Assembly: GCA_052387675.1 (NCBI GenBank)
Contig: JBQTIY010000001.1
Span: 1-64,000 of the forward strand
Reading direction: 5' to 3'
DNA length: 64,000 bases
Source of the DNA: JBQTIY01 sp052387675
GTDB lineage: Bacteria > Planctomycetota > B15-G4
Of this stretch, positions 22,943-32,550 are shown one piece after another (the first letter of the stretch is position 1; each line of letters opens with the position of its first letter). The translations under genes were made by a program, and so were the position numbers. Under the pieces are notes generated by a model. That model searched no databases. It saw only the letters and a program-made list of their open reading frames with translations, and was not told the DNA's origin.

Positions 22943-24661
22943 ATGAGCCGGTACGCACAGCTCTTCGCCCAGCGACTCACCGCCCCGACGGGCCTGCCGA
23001 CGGCGCAAATCCAGGCCGAACTGAGCACGCCGCCGCGGCCTGAACTGGGGCAACTGGCTTTCGGCTGCTTCACGCTGGCCAAGCAGCGGCGGGCTGCGCC
23101 GGCGATCATTGCCAAGGAGTTGGCTGGGCAGATCGAGCTCGGGGGCGCTCTCCGCGCCGTCTCCGCCGAAGGGCCCTACGTCAACGCCCATCTCGACGGC
23201 GCGCTGGTTGCACGCGAAGTGCTCCGCGACGTCCGGGCCCAGGGCGCAGGCTTCGGCTGCTCGGCCGCCGGCGGCGGCGCGGTTGTGCCGGTGGACTTCT
23301 CCTCGCCGAACATCGCCAAGCCCTTCGGTATCCACCACCTGCGCTCCACCGTCATCGGGCATGCACTCACGCGCATGCTGGCTGCCACGGGCTACCGGCC
23401 GGTGGGCATCAATCACCTGGGCGACTGGGGCACCCAGTTCGGCCAACTGCTGGCCGTGTGGCAGGAGCGCGGCAGCGAGGCGGAACTGGCTCAGCGCGGC
23501 ATCGACTACCTGCTCGAACTCTACGTGGACTTCAATCGGCGCAAGGCCGAGCAGCCGGAGCTTCAGGATCTGGCGCGCGCGCGCTTCAAGGACCTGGAGG
23601 CCGGTGACCCCGAGGCCCGCCGGCTGTGGGGCCTGTTCCGCGAGGTTTCGCTCAAGGAGTTCAACCGCATCTACGAGCTGCTCGGCATTCGCTTCGACGA
23701 TGTGCGCGGCGAGAGTTTCTACGAGGACCGCATGCCGGCCGTGCTGGACGAACTGCAGGCCAAGGGACTGCTCGTGGAGAGCGAAGATGCCGTGGTCGTG
23801 GATCTGAGCGCTTACTCGCTGGGCGCAGCACTGGTGCGCAAGCGCGACGGGACGACGCTCTATCTCACGCGCGACCTCGCCGCGGCGGAGTATCGCCACG
23901 CCAGTTACGGCTTTCAGCGTGCGCTGTACGTCGTGGGCGCCGCCCAGGCGCTGCACTTCGCGCAACTACGCAAGGTGCTGCAGCTCCTGGGCCGGCCCTG
24001 GGCCGAAGGTGTGGAGCACGTGCCCTTCGGCATGATGCGCTTCAAGGACCGCAAGATGGCCACGCGCACCGGCGATGTCCTGCTTCTCGAGGACGTGCTG
24101 GATCGGGTGGTGACTCTGGCGCGCGAGACGATCGTGCGGGGCGCTACGGAGAAAGGCCGCTCGCTGCCGGCCGACCTGGACGACTTGGCCCATCGCATCG
24201 GCGTGGGCGCCGTTGTGTTCAACGACCTGAAGAATCGACGGCAGCGCGATGTGGTCTTCGACTGGGACGAATTGCTCTCTTTCGAGGGCGAAACCGGCCC
24301 CTACTTGCAGTACACCGCGGCCCGCATCGCCTCGCTCAGCGACAAGTTTGGCCGCGCCTTGCCGGAAGCGTTCGACGCCGCCCGGCTTGATGCGCCCGGA
24401 GAATTGGGCCTTTTGCTCGCCATCGAGGGCCTGCCGGACAGCCTGCACAACGCGGTCCGCGATGCCGAACCCTCGCATGTCGCTGACCGGCTCCTCGACA
24501 TCGCCGCGCGCTTCAGCTCGCTCTACGCCGATCGCGAGTGGAAGATCATCTCGGAGGACCACGCGCTCTCCGAAGCGCGCATGCAGCTCGCCAGCGCAAC
24601 CCGCCAAGCCCTCGTGAACGGGCTCGACTGGCTGGGCATTCCGATTCCGGCTCGCATGTAG
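22943..24661 (+). CDS. argS: Arginyl-tRNA synthetase
   Basis: 572 aa, class Ia synthetase. The N-terminal add-1 tRNA-recognition domain precedes the catalytic core: VDFSSPNIAKPFGIHHLRST (HIGH-motif variant), GINHLGDWGTQFGQL, and MRFKDRKMATRTGDVLLLED (the KMSKS-equivalent loop, degenerate as normal in ArgRS). The anticodon-binding DALR domain ends in ATRQALVNGLDWLGIPIPARM. It charges tRNA-Arg with arginine. GGAGG about 6 nt before the ATG supports the start. It is full length, with nothing odd. A TAAGAT hexamer at about 22911 could be a -10 element, but no good -35 is visible. Confidence 0.97.
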   Translation: MSRYAQLFAQRLTAPTGLPTAQIQAELSTPPRPELGQLAFGCFTLAKQRRAAPAIIAKELAGQIELGGALRAVSAEGPYVNAHLDGALVAREVLRDVRAQGAGFGCSAAGGGAVVPVDFSSPNIAKPFGIHHLRSTVIGHALTRMLAATGYRPVGINHLGDWGTQFGQLLAVWQERGSEAELAQRGIDYLLELYVDFNRRKAEQPELQDLARARFKDLEAGDPEARRLWGLFREVSLKEFNRIYELLGIRFDDVRGESFYEDRMPAVLDELQAKGLLVESEDAVVVDLSAYSLGAALVRKRDGTTLYLTRDLAAAEYRHASYGFQRALYVVGAAQALHFAQLRKVLQLLGRPWAEGVEHVPFGMMRFKDRKMATRTGDVLLLEDVLDRVVTLARETIVRGATEKGRSLPADLDDLAHRIGVGAVVFNDLKNRRQRDVVFDWDELLSFEGETGPYLQYTAARIASLSDKFGRALPEAFDAARLDAPGELGLLLAIEGLPDSLHNAVRDAEPSHVADRLLDIAARFSSLYADREWKIISEDHALSEARMQLASATRQALVNGLDWLGIPIPARM

Positions 24662-24667
24662 TCCATT

Positions 24668-24701
24668 CGGGCGCGGGAGCCGCACTGCTAGACTGCGCCC
24701 G
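24668..24701. terminator. 7-bp inverted repeat between argS and apt
   Basis: CGGGCGC and GCGCCCG pair perfectly across a 20-nt loop in the 63-nt argS-apt gap. No T-tract follows; it could be a weak terminator or a leader structure for apt. A TAGACT hexamer (24689-24694), possibly the apt -10, lies inside the loop. Confidence 0.3.
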
Positions 24702-24724
24702 TTCCCCGCCCCTGCGAGCCTGCC

Positions 24725-25246
24725 ATGAAGAATGACCTCAAACGCTTCATCCGCGACATTCCCGACTTTCCCAAGCCGGGCATCCTCTTCAAGGACATCA
24801 CCCCCCTGCTGGCCGACTCCGGCGGCTTCGCCGACACGATCGGAGAGTTGCGCGTTGCTGTCGCCGACTTACAGTTCGACACGGTGGTCGGCATCGAATC
24901 GCGCGGCTTCATGTTCGGTGCGGCGCTCGCCTTTGCGGCGGACAAGGGCTTCGTCCCGGTGCGTAAGCCAGGCAAGCTGCCCTACAAAGTCGTGCGCCAG
25001 GAGTACTCGCTGGAATATGGCAGCGGCTCGATCGAAATGCACCACGACGCCCTCCGGCGCGGCCAGCGCGTGCTCATCGTGGACGATTTGATCGCCACGG
25101 GCGGCACCGCCGCCGCGGCCTGCCAACTGGTCGAGGCTCTCGGGGCCGAGGTGGCAGCCCTGAGTTTTGTCGTCGCACTGGATTTCCTGCCCTGGGCAGA
25201 CAAACTCAAGGGGCGCGATGTCCGGGCGCTGCTGCGCTACTCCTGA
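24725..25246 (+). CDS. apt: Adenine phosphoribosyltransferase
   Basis: 173 aa, family length. MKNDLKRFIRDIPDFPKPG at the N-terminus is the hallmark of APRT. GIESRGFMFGAALA and PVRKPGKLPYKV form the flexible/hood region, and VLIVDDLIATGGTAAA is the PRPP-binding loop with both acidic residues. It salvages adenine plus PRPP to AMP and pyrophosphate. The gene is an ordinary housekeeping one, downstream of argS in the same orientation. Confidence 0.96.
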   Translation: MKNDLKRFIRDIPDFPKPGILFKDITPLLADSGGFADTIGELRVAVADLQFDTVVGIESRGFMFGAALAFAADKGFVPVRKPGKLPYKVVRQEYSLEYGSGSIEMHHDALRRGQRVLIVDDLIATGGTAAAACQLVEALGAEVAALSFVVALDFLPWADKLKGRDVRALLRYS

Positions 25247-25331
25247 GATCGGCTATCTAGCGCTCACTCTCGACCGCTCCTCCCCCTCGTCAGTGCGATC
25301 AAGCCAGGAACGTCCTTGAATCACCTGGATC

Positions 25332-25360
25332 GGCCACGGCCCTTCTGGCCGCGGCTGGCC
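25332..25360 (+). terminator. GC-rich hairpin downstream of apt
   Basis: GGCCA+CGGCC, loop CTTCT, GGCCG, a 4-nt bulge, then TGGCC. It sits mid-way in the 191-nt apt to 25438 gap. There is no clear T-run, so termination is inferred from position. The rest of this gap holds the promoter candidate at 25392-25415 and nothing else I recognise. Confidence 0.35.
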
Positions 25361-25391
25361 CGCCCCGGAGTCCCCCCTTAATCTGCTTCAC

Positions 25392-25415
25392 AAAAGTTGG
25401 CACGATCGCCGATAG
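25392..25415 (+). promoter_or_regulatory. Candidate FliA/WhiG-type (sigma28-like) promoter
   Basis: AAAAGTTG at 25392-25399 and GCCGATAG at 25408-25415 resemble the TAAA and GCCGATAA elements read by FliA/WhiG sigma factors, 22 nt before the ATG at 25438. The spacer between AAAA and GCCG is 12 nt, shorter than the usual 14-16, which weakens the call. A sigma factor of exactly this family is encoded downstream at 26229. Confidence 0.35.
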
Positions 25416-25437
25416 CAGTGAAGCCCCGAGCCCCGCC

Positions 25438-25974
25438 ATGAGCACCACGATGTCCAGCACCTTCAAGGACAAGCTGAAGAAGATCCGCGACGCGAGCGCC
25501 AAGCAGAGCGAAGTTCAGCTCCGCATCCGCTCGGACGAGGATCTGGCCCGCAGCCAGCGCACAGTCCACGCCTTCGAGTTCCGCGAAGCGGTCGAGGCGG
25601 TCATCGAGGACTTCGCCAAGAATTTCCAGTCGGAGACTCCGGGTTTCGTGCTGACCCGGGGCTTCTTCGAAGGCAAGTACATGCTGGCCCTGCGCGCCGA
25701 CGAGGAACTCGTGGACGGCGTGGGCAAGACCGACAAGTATTTCTCGCGCCTCATGTTCTTGCTCGACCCGCACCACGAGGAAGACCGCTTCGTGATGCAG
25801 GCCAAGAAGACCATCCGGAACCGCGACCTCGAGACCGGCTCGGTCACCGCCACCATGGCTGACACCGACAAGCCGCGCTTCGCGACCTTCGTCGAGGCCC
25901 AGTTCCTCGAGTTCGCCGAGGGCTACTTTGCCCAGCACCAGTACTCTCGGCCGGCTGCCGCCCCGACCCCGTAA
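25438..25974 (+). CDS. Conserved-looking hypothetical protein
   Basis: 178 aa, not recognised. It has no signal peptide and no membrane segment; the composition is charged and soluble. An N-terminal basic helix (FKDKLKKIRDASAKQSEVQ) is followed by an alternating alpha/beta region with FREAVEAVIEDFAKNFQ, GFVLTRGFFEGKYMLALRAD, YFSRLMFLLDPHHEEDRFVM and a C-terminal helix FVEAQFLEFAEGYFA. The codon pattern and lack of competing frames support a real gene. It lies just upstream of the riboswitch/sigma unit and is preceded by a sigma28-like promoter candidate, so it may belong to that sigma factor's regulon (inference). A second ATG at codon 5 is an alternative start. Confidence 0.75.
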   Translation: MSTTMSSTFKDKLKKIRDASAKQSEVQLRIRSDEDLARSQRTVHAFEFREAVEAVIEDFAKNFQSETPGFVLTRGFFEGKYMLALRADEELVDGVGKTDKYFSRLMFLLDPHHEEDRFVMQAKKTIRNRDLETGSVTATMADTDKPRFATFVEAQFLEFAEGYFAQHQYSRPAAAPTP

Positions 25975-25976
25975 GC

Positions 25977-25991
25977 GGCCGCATTTCGGCC
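25977..25991 (+). terminator. Hairpin after the hypothetical gene
   Basis: GGCCG-CATTT-CGGCC, a 5-bp perfect stem immediately after the stop at 25974, followed by a pyrimidine-rich stretch (CTTCCTCT). This is a plausible short terminator separating the hypothetical gene from the riboswitch transcript. Confidence 0.4.
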
Positions 25992-26005
25992 CTTCCTCTG
26001 GGAAT

Positions 26006-26035
26006 TTGAGCACTGCAGGGCGCGCCGGCCAAGAT
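26006..26035 (+). promoter_or_regulatory. Possible promoter of the riboswitch-sigma transcript
   Basis: TTGAGC (26006-26011), an 18-nt spacer and CAAGAT (26030-26035). The -10 is poor, but the -35 and 18-nt spacer match the stronger promoters at 27891 and 34395. A GGCCAA/TTGGTC inverted repeat (26027-26042) overlaps the -10. A start near 26042 would give a leader of about 185 nt containing the whole aptamer. Confidence 0.3.
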
Positions 26036-26117
26036 TTTGGTCGGTGACAAGCTTCAGTTTGCGGCGTCTGCACCGATGAAGGCACACGTCGTTGCCGCGG
26101 AGGGCCGCAGGGCGCCC

Positions 26118-26206
26118 GCGTCGGCGAGGGCAAACCACCCGTAAGGGTGGGACGCAAAGCTACAGGGCCCGATTCGGCCACTTCGGCCGGGTGGGCAGCC
26201 AGTTGC
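26118..26206 (+). promoter_or_regulatory. Cyclic-di-GMP-I (GEMM-I) riboswitch aptamer
   Basis: The conserved core AGGGCAAACC (26127-26136) is followed by a stem capped by a GNRA loop (CACCC-GTAA-GGGTG) and then GGGACGCAAAGC (26149-26160). These blocks in this order define the GEMM-I family. A P3-type arm follows: GCCC/GGGC (26167-26170 with 26193-26196) enclosing CGGCC-ACTTC-GGCCG. GCGTC (26118-26122) pairs with GTTGC (26202-26206) as a short P1 with one U-U mismatch. G follows A in AGGGC at the position that is G in c-di-GMP sensors and A in the cGAMP-sensing variants, so c-di-GMP is the expected ligand (from memory of the family, moderately sure). P1 ends 6 nt before the AAGGAG ribosome binding site of the sigma-factor gene. 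Control of translation, or of termination before 26229, is therefore likely. Confidence 0.92.
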
Positions 26207-26228
26207 ACGACCAAGGAGAGAGCCCCGC

Positions 26229-27137
26229 ATGTCCACCACTGCCAAGCGTCCTTCCGTCCCCAATCGGACCCCCACTCGGGCCAAGCCCCCCCAGGGTCGG
26301 CAGAACCGAGCCGGAAGTCCGGCACCGGCTGCAAAGGACCGGCCTGCGCCCGCCCGCGAGGGCGTCGGTGAGATTGGTGGCCCGAACGAAGCCGACTGGC
26401 GCCGCTACGCCCGCACGCGGGACCCAGAGACCCGCAACCGGCTGATGGAGCTCTACCTGCCCGTGGTGAGCTTTATCGCCGAGCGGCTCTTGCTCACGCT
26501 GCCCCGCAGCATCGATGTCGAGGACCTCAAGAGCGCCGGCACCTTCGGGCTGATGGACGCGATCGACGGATTCGACATCGACCGCGGCATTAAGTTCAAG
26601 ACCTACTGCAGCAATCGCATCCGCGGCGCCATCTTGGATGAGCTGCGCAGCCAGGACTGGGTGCCGCGGCTGGTGCGCCTCAAGGCCAGTCAGATCGGAC
26701 GCGCGCAGGCCGCTCTCGAAGCGCGGCATGGCCGGGCTCCGACCCACGCCGAGATGGCCGAGGAACTCGGCATTTCGCTCTCGGACTACTCGCTCCTGCA
26801 CGAAGAGGCCCAGGCGCACAGCGTGCGCTCCCTCTCCGAGGCCTGGGATGACGGCACGGGCGAGCAGAGCGTCGAGAAGATCGATTTCCTGCGTGACGAG
26901 CGCGTGGGCGATCCGGCCGACCTGCTGAATCAGGACGACGTCATGCGGGCGATCATCCGCTCGTTGAGCCGCAAGGAGAAGGAGATCATCCTGATGTACT
27001 ACCGCGACGGTCTGACCATGAAGCAGATCGGCACGGTCATGCAGCTCACCGAGTCGCGCGTGTGCCAGATCCACAGCAACGTCATGAAGAAGCTCAAGAG
27101 CCATCTGGCGGACAAGCAGCTCGGCCTGCAGCTCTGA
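26229..27137 (+). CDS. RNA polymerase sigma factor, FliA/WhiG family
   Basis: 302 aa with a disordered, basic 55-residue N-terminus. Region 2 is present (LMELYLPVVSFIAERLLLTL, DLKSAGTFGLMDAIDGFD, GIKFKTYCSNRIRGAILDEL), with region 3 next (AALEARHGRAPTHAEMAEEL). Region 4 has the -35-binding HTH (GLTMKQIGTVMQLTESRVCQ). The SNRIRGAILDELR and DWVPR segments are typical of the FliA/WhiG/SigD group, which recognises TAAA...GCCGATAA-type promoters and controls motility, sporulation or development. No flagellar genes are nearby, so the regulon is open. AAGGAG at 26213-26218 fixes the start. It is under the c-di-GMP riboswitch directly upstream and co-transcribed with birA. Confidence 0.94.
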   Translation: MSTTAKRPSVPNRTPTRAKPPQGRQNRAGSPAPAAKDRPAPAREGVGEIGGPNEADWRRYARTRDPETRNRLMELYLPVVSFIAERLLLTLPRSIDVEDLKSAGTFGLMDAIDGFDIDRGIKFKTYCSNRIRGAILDELRSQDWVPRLVRLKASQIGRAQAALEARHGRAPTHAEMAEELGISLSDYSLLHEEAQAHSVRSLSEAWDDGTGEQSVEKIDFLRDERVGDPADLLNQDDVMRAIIRSLSRKEKEIILMYYRDGLTMKQIGTVMQLTESRVCQIHSNVMKKLKSHLADKQLGLQL

Positions 27138-27907
27138 ACCTCGGCCGGCGGATCCACCTCGCCGAGACCGATTCCACCAGCGCCGAGGCCCTGCGTGAGC
27201 TGCAGGCCGGGCGGCTCGTGCCCGGCGATGTCGTCAGCGCGGACCGGCAATCGGCCGGGCGTGGGAGACGGGGGCGCAGTTGGACGACCGTTCCGAACCG
27301 TTCGCTCGCTGCCAGCTTCGTGCTGCGGGCTCCGCCAGCCGTGCGCCCTGCCCGGCTGGCGGTGCTCGCGGCGGTGGCCGTCCGCCGTGCGCTGCACCGC
27401 TTCGGCGCGACGGACATCTTCATCAAGTGGCCGAACGACCTGATGCTGGGCGAACGCAAGGTCGGCGGTCTGCTGCTCGAACTCGTCAACGGGCCGGACG
27501 GCAGCCGCTGTCTGGTCCTCGGCCTCGGCCTGAACTTGGCGGTAGCGGCCGCAGACCTGCCCGGCGAGCTGGCCGAGCGCGCGGGCTCGCTGAACTTGGG
27601 CGCAGAGACAGCTCCGCGCGCCGCACTCATCGAGGCGCTCTGGGAGGAGTTGCATGCGGCCTTTGCGCAGATCGGCACGGAGGCCGACCGGTCCCGAGGT
27701 GCGGAGTATGCGCACGCCTCCTGGCTGAACGGCCGTCACGTGCGCCTCTCGCACGCCGGAGAGCAGCGGGCGGCCACGATCCGAGCAGTCACCGAGGACG
27801 GCGATCTGCTCCTCGATGACGGCAGCGTGCTTTCGGGAGAGCGCGTGGAGTTGCTGGAGGTGGCGGCACGTCCGGGAACTCTCGGACGCGTTGATCCACC
27901 CCGGTGA
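27134..27907 (+). CDS. birA: Biotin-[acetyl-CoA-carboxylase] ligase
   Basis: 257 aa if it starts at the CTG at 27134, which overlaps the sigma stop as CTGA. The only conventional alternative is GTG at 27062, inside the sigma gene. Either way there is no N-terminal HTH, so this is a ligase-only BirA. Catalytic-domain motifs are ETDSTSAEA, SADRQSAGRGRRGRSWTT (the biotin/ATP loop), IKWPNDLMLGERKVGGLLLE and GLGLNL, then an SH3-like C-terminal domain (LSHAGEQRAATIRAVTEDGDLLL). It attaches biotin to carboxylase carrier subunits such as acetyl- or propionyl-CoA carboxylase; the latter would feed the mutase pathway of this genome. Confidence 0.92.
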   Translation: MNLGRRIHLAETDSTSAEALRELQAGRLVPGDVVSADRQSAGRGRRGRSWTTVPNRSLAASFVLRAPPAVRPARLAVLAAVAVRRALHRFGATDIFIKWPNDLMLGERKVGGLLLELVNGPDGSRCLVLGLGLNLAVAAADLPGELAERAGSLNLGAETAPRAALIEALWEELHAAFAQIGTEADRSRGAEYAHASWLNGRHVRLSHAGEQRAATIRAVTEDGDLLLDDGSVLSGERVELLEVAARPGTLGRVDPPR

Positions 27908-27920
27908 GCAGGCCTATACT
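27891..27920 (+). promoter_or_regulatory. Promoter of rph
   Basis: TTGATC (27891-27896), an 18-nt spacer and TATACT (27915-27920), straddling the end of birA. Predicted start near 27927 leaves a roughly 85-nt leader before rph containing a small GGC-GAAA-GCC hairpin. It has the same -35 and spacer as the etfB promoter at 34395. Confidence 0.6.
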
Positions 27921-28012
27921 CACCGGATTCTCCAGCCCCAGCGGCGAAAGCCTTCTCGCCCCCCGGCGACTCGTTTCCGGGCAGCGCGCTCCCCCAGGAT
28001 CATCCGGACAGC

Positions 28013-28735
28013 ATGCCCATTCAGCGACTCGACGGACGCGCCGCCAATCAGCTTCGCCCGCTCACCTTCAAAACTGGCTGGCTGCCTTCGGCGGCCGGCT
28101 CGGTCCTCGTAGATCTCGGGAACACGCGTGTGCTCTGCACGGCGCTGGTCGAGGAGGGCGTGCCCCCCTTTCTGCAGAGCAGCGACCAAGGCTGGCTGAC
28201 CGCCGAATACTCGATGCTGCCCGCCTCGACGGGCGAGCGTCACGCCCGTGACCGCGGCGGCCGCCCCGACGGCCGCGCCGTGGAGATCCAGCGGCTCATC
28301 GGACGCGCCCTGCGCGCCGTCGTCAACCGGCGCGCCTTCCCCGGTCGCACTGTCTGGGTTGATTGCGATGTCATCGCCGCGGACGGCGGCACGCGCACCG
28401 CCAGCATCAATGGAGCCTTCGTCGCGATGCAGTCCGCCTTCCGCGAACTTCAGGCGCGCGGCGCGCTAAGGACCTGGCCGCTCACCGATTCAGTGCGAGC
28501 GGTGAGCGTGGGGCTCATCGAAGGCGAGCCCGTCGTAGATCTGAGTTACTACGAGGATAGCCAGGCCGAGGTCGACATGAACCTCGTCATGACCGGCTCG
28601 GGCAAGCTCATCGAAGTGAACGGCGGCGCCGAACGAGGCACCTTCGGCCTGGACGAACTGCAGTCCATGATCGAACTCGGCCAGGACGCCCTAGCTCGCA
28701 TCGGCTCGGCCCAGGAAGCCGCGCTTTCCCAGTGA
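28013..28735 (+). CDS. rph: Ribonuclease PH
   Basis: 240 aa, the standard length. It has NTRVLCTALVEEGVPPF, the arginine-rich active-site and oligomerisation segment STGERHARDRGGRPDGRAVEI, VWVDCDVIAADGGTRTASI and a terminal helix. RNase PH uses phosphate to trim the 3' ends of tRNA precursors and other RNAs as a hexameric ring. It has its own promoter at 27891-27920 and is coupled to rdgB by a GTGA overlap, the usual rph-rdgB pairing in bacteria. Confidence 0.96.
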   Translation: MPIQRLDGRAANQLRPLTFKTGWLPSAAGSVLVDLGNTRVLCTALVEEGVPPFLQSSDQGWLTAEYSMLPASTGERHARDRGGRPDGRAVEIQRLIGRALRAVVNRRAFPGRTVWVDCDVIAADGGTRTASINGAFVAMQSAFRELQARGALRTWPLTDSVRAVSVGLIEGEPVVDLSYYEDSQAEVDMNLVMTGSGKLIEVNGGAERGTFGLDELQSMIELGQDALARIGSAQEAALSQ

Positions 28736-29362
28736 AGCGGCTGCTGGTCGCCACCACGAACCGCGGCAAGCTCAGCGAGTTGCTGCCCGTGCTGCAAGCC
28801 GCCGGCTGGGAGCCGCTCAGCTTGGCCGATCTGCCCTCCCTGCCAGTCGCCCCCGAGGAGGAAGACACGCTGGCGGGTAACGCGCGGGCCAAGGCGCGTT
28901 TCTATGAGCAGCGCGCAGGACTGCCGACGCTAGCCGATGACAGCGGCCTGGAAGTCGAGGCACTCGGCGGCGCTCCGGGCGTTCACTCGGCGCGCTTCGC
29001 CGGGCCGACCGCTGACGATGCGGCCAATCGGGCGCAGCTCCTGAAGGCCTTGTCGGGATGCAGCGACCGCCGCGCTCGCTTCACTTGCGCGCTGTGCCTC
29101 GTGGCCGACGGGCAGGTGCTAGTGGAAGTGAGCGGTCACTGCACCGGCCACATCCTGCAGCAGGCGCGAGGCTCGGGCGGGTTCGGCTATGACGCTCTCT
29201 TCGTGCCGGACGATCCACGCGCCCAGGGCCAGAGCTTTGCGGAGTTGCCGGCCGTGGAGAAGCGCCGACTGTCGCATCGCGGCGCGGCGCTCGCGGCCTT
29301 CGCGACGTCGTTGGCTCGACAGGCGGCCCCGGATGCGGTCGGCGCCGAGAGGAGTCACGGCC

Positions 29363-29373
<11 letters not shown>
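28732..29373 (+). CDS. rdgB: XTP/dITP pyrophosphatase (RdgB/HAM1)
   Basis: 213 aa. The N-terminal LLVATTNRGKLSEL is the phosphate-binding loop. TLADDSGLEVEALGGAPGVHSARFAG holds the catalytic Asp pair, GGFGYDALFVP the base-binding loop and KRRLSHRGAAL the C-terminal ligand. It removes non-canonical purine nucleotides (dITP, XTP) from the pool. The GTG start overlaps the rph stop (GTGA). Its stop at 29373 overlaps the first codons of lepA, which begins at GTG 29363. Confidence 0.94.
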
Positions 29374-31162
<1,789 letters not shown>

Positions 31163-31167
31163 ACGCC

Positions 31168-32550
31168 GTGAAGGCTGCAGAAAAACCCGTCGATCTTTGG
31201 GTTTCGGAGCAGGTCGAGGCTCTGGCCATCGCCGTGGCCATGGCCCTGGTGCTCAAGTTCTTCGTCATCGAGGCCTTCCAGATTCCCACGGGTTCGATGC
31301 AGCCCACGATCCTGGGCGACGCGACGGCCGGCATCAAGGACCGTGTGCTGGCCGACAAGCTCTGCACGATGCTGCGCGATCCGCGGCGCTGGGAAGTCAT
31401 GATCTTTCGCTTCCCTTACGACGAGCGGCGCCTGTACATCAAGCGCATCGTCGGTCTGCCGGGCGAAGTGCTCGAGATCGCCGGCGGCGATGTCTGGATC
31501 GATGGCCGCATCGCCCGCAAGCCCGATCACGTGAATGACTCGGTGCTGAAGGCCATCTACCCGGTGCGTGACGGCAGCATGGATCTGGGGCGCGCCTTCC
31601 TCGCCAGCGAGGGCATCACGCTCGACGCGGAGCGGGCTGTTTTCGCCACCGACGCCAGCGGCGAGTTGCGGCTGCGCGAGACCGTCCACGATGACTATCT
31701 CGATGGCTACGACCCGTCTTGGGGCATTCAGCCCGGCGCGACCACGCGTCAGGCCGTGCCGGATCTTGAGGTGACCCTCACGGCGCTCCTCGAGCGCCCC
31801 GATGGCGTGCTCACGATCACGCTCTCCTCGGACGAGGGTGAGACCATCTTCTCGCTCGGCGGCCCGCAGGCAGCCGCCGCGCCGTTGGCGGAGTTCCGCA
31901 GCGCGCAGGGCGGGGCGCCGGTGTTGCGACTGCCGGCAGGTGAGCAGCGGCTCCCGGTCGGTGAAGAGGTGGAGATCGTGGCGCGCGACGTGGACCGTCA
32001 ACTGACGCTCTTCGTCGACGGCGACGAATGGGGTCGTGCCGCGGACGACACGTCAGGCCCGCGCCGTGACGACACTTCGCGCTCGATGCTCGCTCTGGCC
32101 TTGCGCGGCGGCGGCTCAGTGCACGACGTCGTCGTACGACGCGACATCTACTACCTGCCCCGCCAGGCCCCCAGCGCCACCGATCCGCGCGCGCGCTGGG
32201 AAATCCCCAACGATTCCTACTTCGCCTTGGGCGACAACACGCAGGGCAGCCTCGACAGCAGGCAATGGGAACAGCAGACCTATGTGCTGCGTGACCGGTC
32301 GGTCAGCGGTTTCTGGCTACCGGGGCAGCCCTTCAGTTCGCTGCCGCCCGACCGCAATCCGCGCGTCGAGCCCAGCGGGGACTACGTCTTCGCCGACACG
32401 CACGGCGACGAGTTCCGCTTCTCCGACGCCGACATCGTGAGCCAGCGCCGCGAACCGGCGCCTTTCATCCATCGCCGCTATCTGCTGGGCAAGGCGCTCG
32501 TGGTTTTTTGGCCGGTCTTCGATCCGTTCCGCTGGAAGCTCATCCGGTGA
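31168..32550 (+). CDS. lepB: Signal peptidase I with a large beta-rich insertion
   Basis: About 460 aa from GTG 31168 (TTG 31159, overlapping the lepA stop, is an alternative). One membrane helix (about 17-36) precedes the catalytic Ser43 in IPTGSMQPTI. The general base is Lys92 in YIKRIVGLPGEV, and the C-terminal box is GDNTQGSLDSR (about 355). Between the lysine box and this box there are some 210 extra residues. These look like a beta-sandwich, with a LEVTLTALLERPDGVLTI...RQLTLFVDGDEWG pattern similar to LamG/concanavalin-like folds. It cleaves Sec signal peptides at the periplasmic membrane face. All catalytic residues are intact, so the insertion is an elaboration, not damage. Confidence 0.93.
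   Translation: MKAAEKPVDLWVSEQVEALAIAVAMALVLKFFVIEAFQIPTGSMQPTILGDATAGIKDRVLADKLCTMLRDPRRWEVMIFRFPYDERRLYIKRIVGLPGEVLEIAGGDVWIDGRIARKPDHVNDSVLKAIYPVRDGSMDLGRAFLASEGITLDAERAVFATDASGELRLRETVHDDYLDGYDPSWGIQPGATTRQAVPDLEVTLTALLERPDGVLTITLSSDEGETIFSLGGPQAAAAPLAEFRSAQGGAPVLRLPAGEQRLPVGEEVEIVARDVDRQLTLFVDGDEWGRAADDTSGPRRDDTSRSMLALALRGGGSVHDVVVRRDIYYLPRQAPSATDPRARWEIPNDSYFALGDNTQGSLDSRQWEQQTYVLRDRSVSGFWLPGQPFSSLPPDRNPRVEPSGDYVFADTHGDEFRFSDADIVSQRREPAPFIHRRYLLGKALVVFWPVFDPFRWKLIR

Noticed and set aside
25397..25412. sigma54 promoter from TTGGCACG
   Set aside because: The -24-like TGGCAC is present, but the -12 position reads CCGA instead of TTGC.
29189..29362. Upstream extension of lepA
   Set aside because: It overlaps rdgB coding sequence, and the LepA family begins at the GTG at 29363, which has its own AGGAG.
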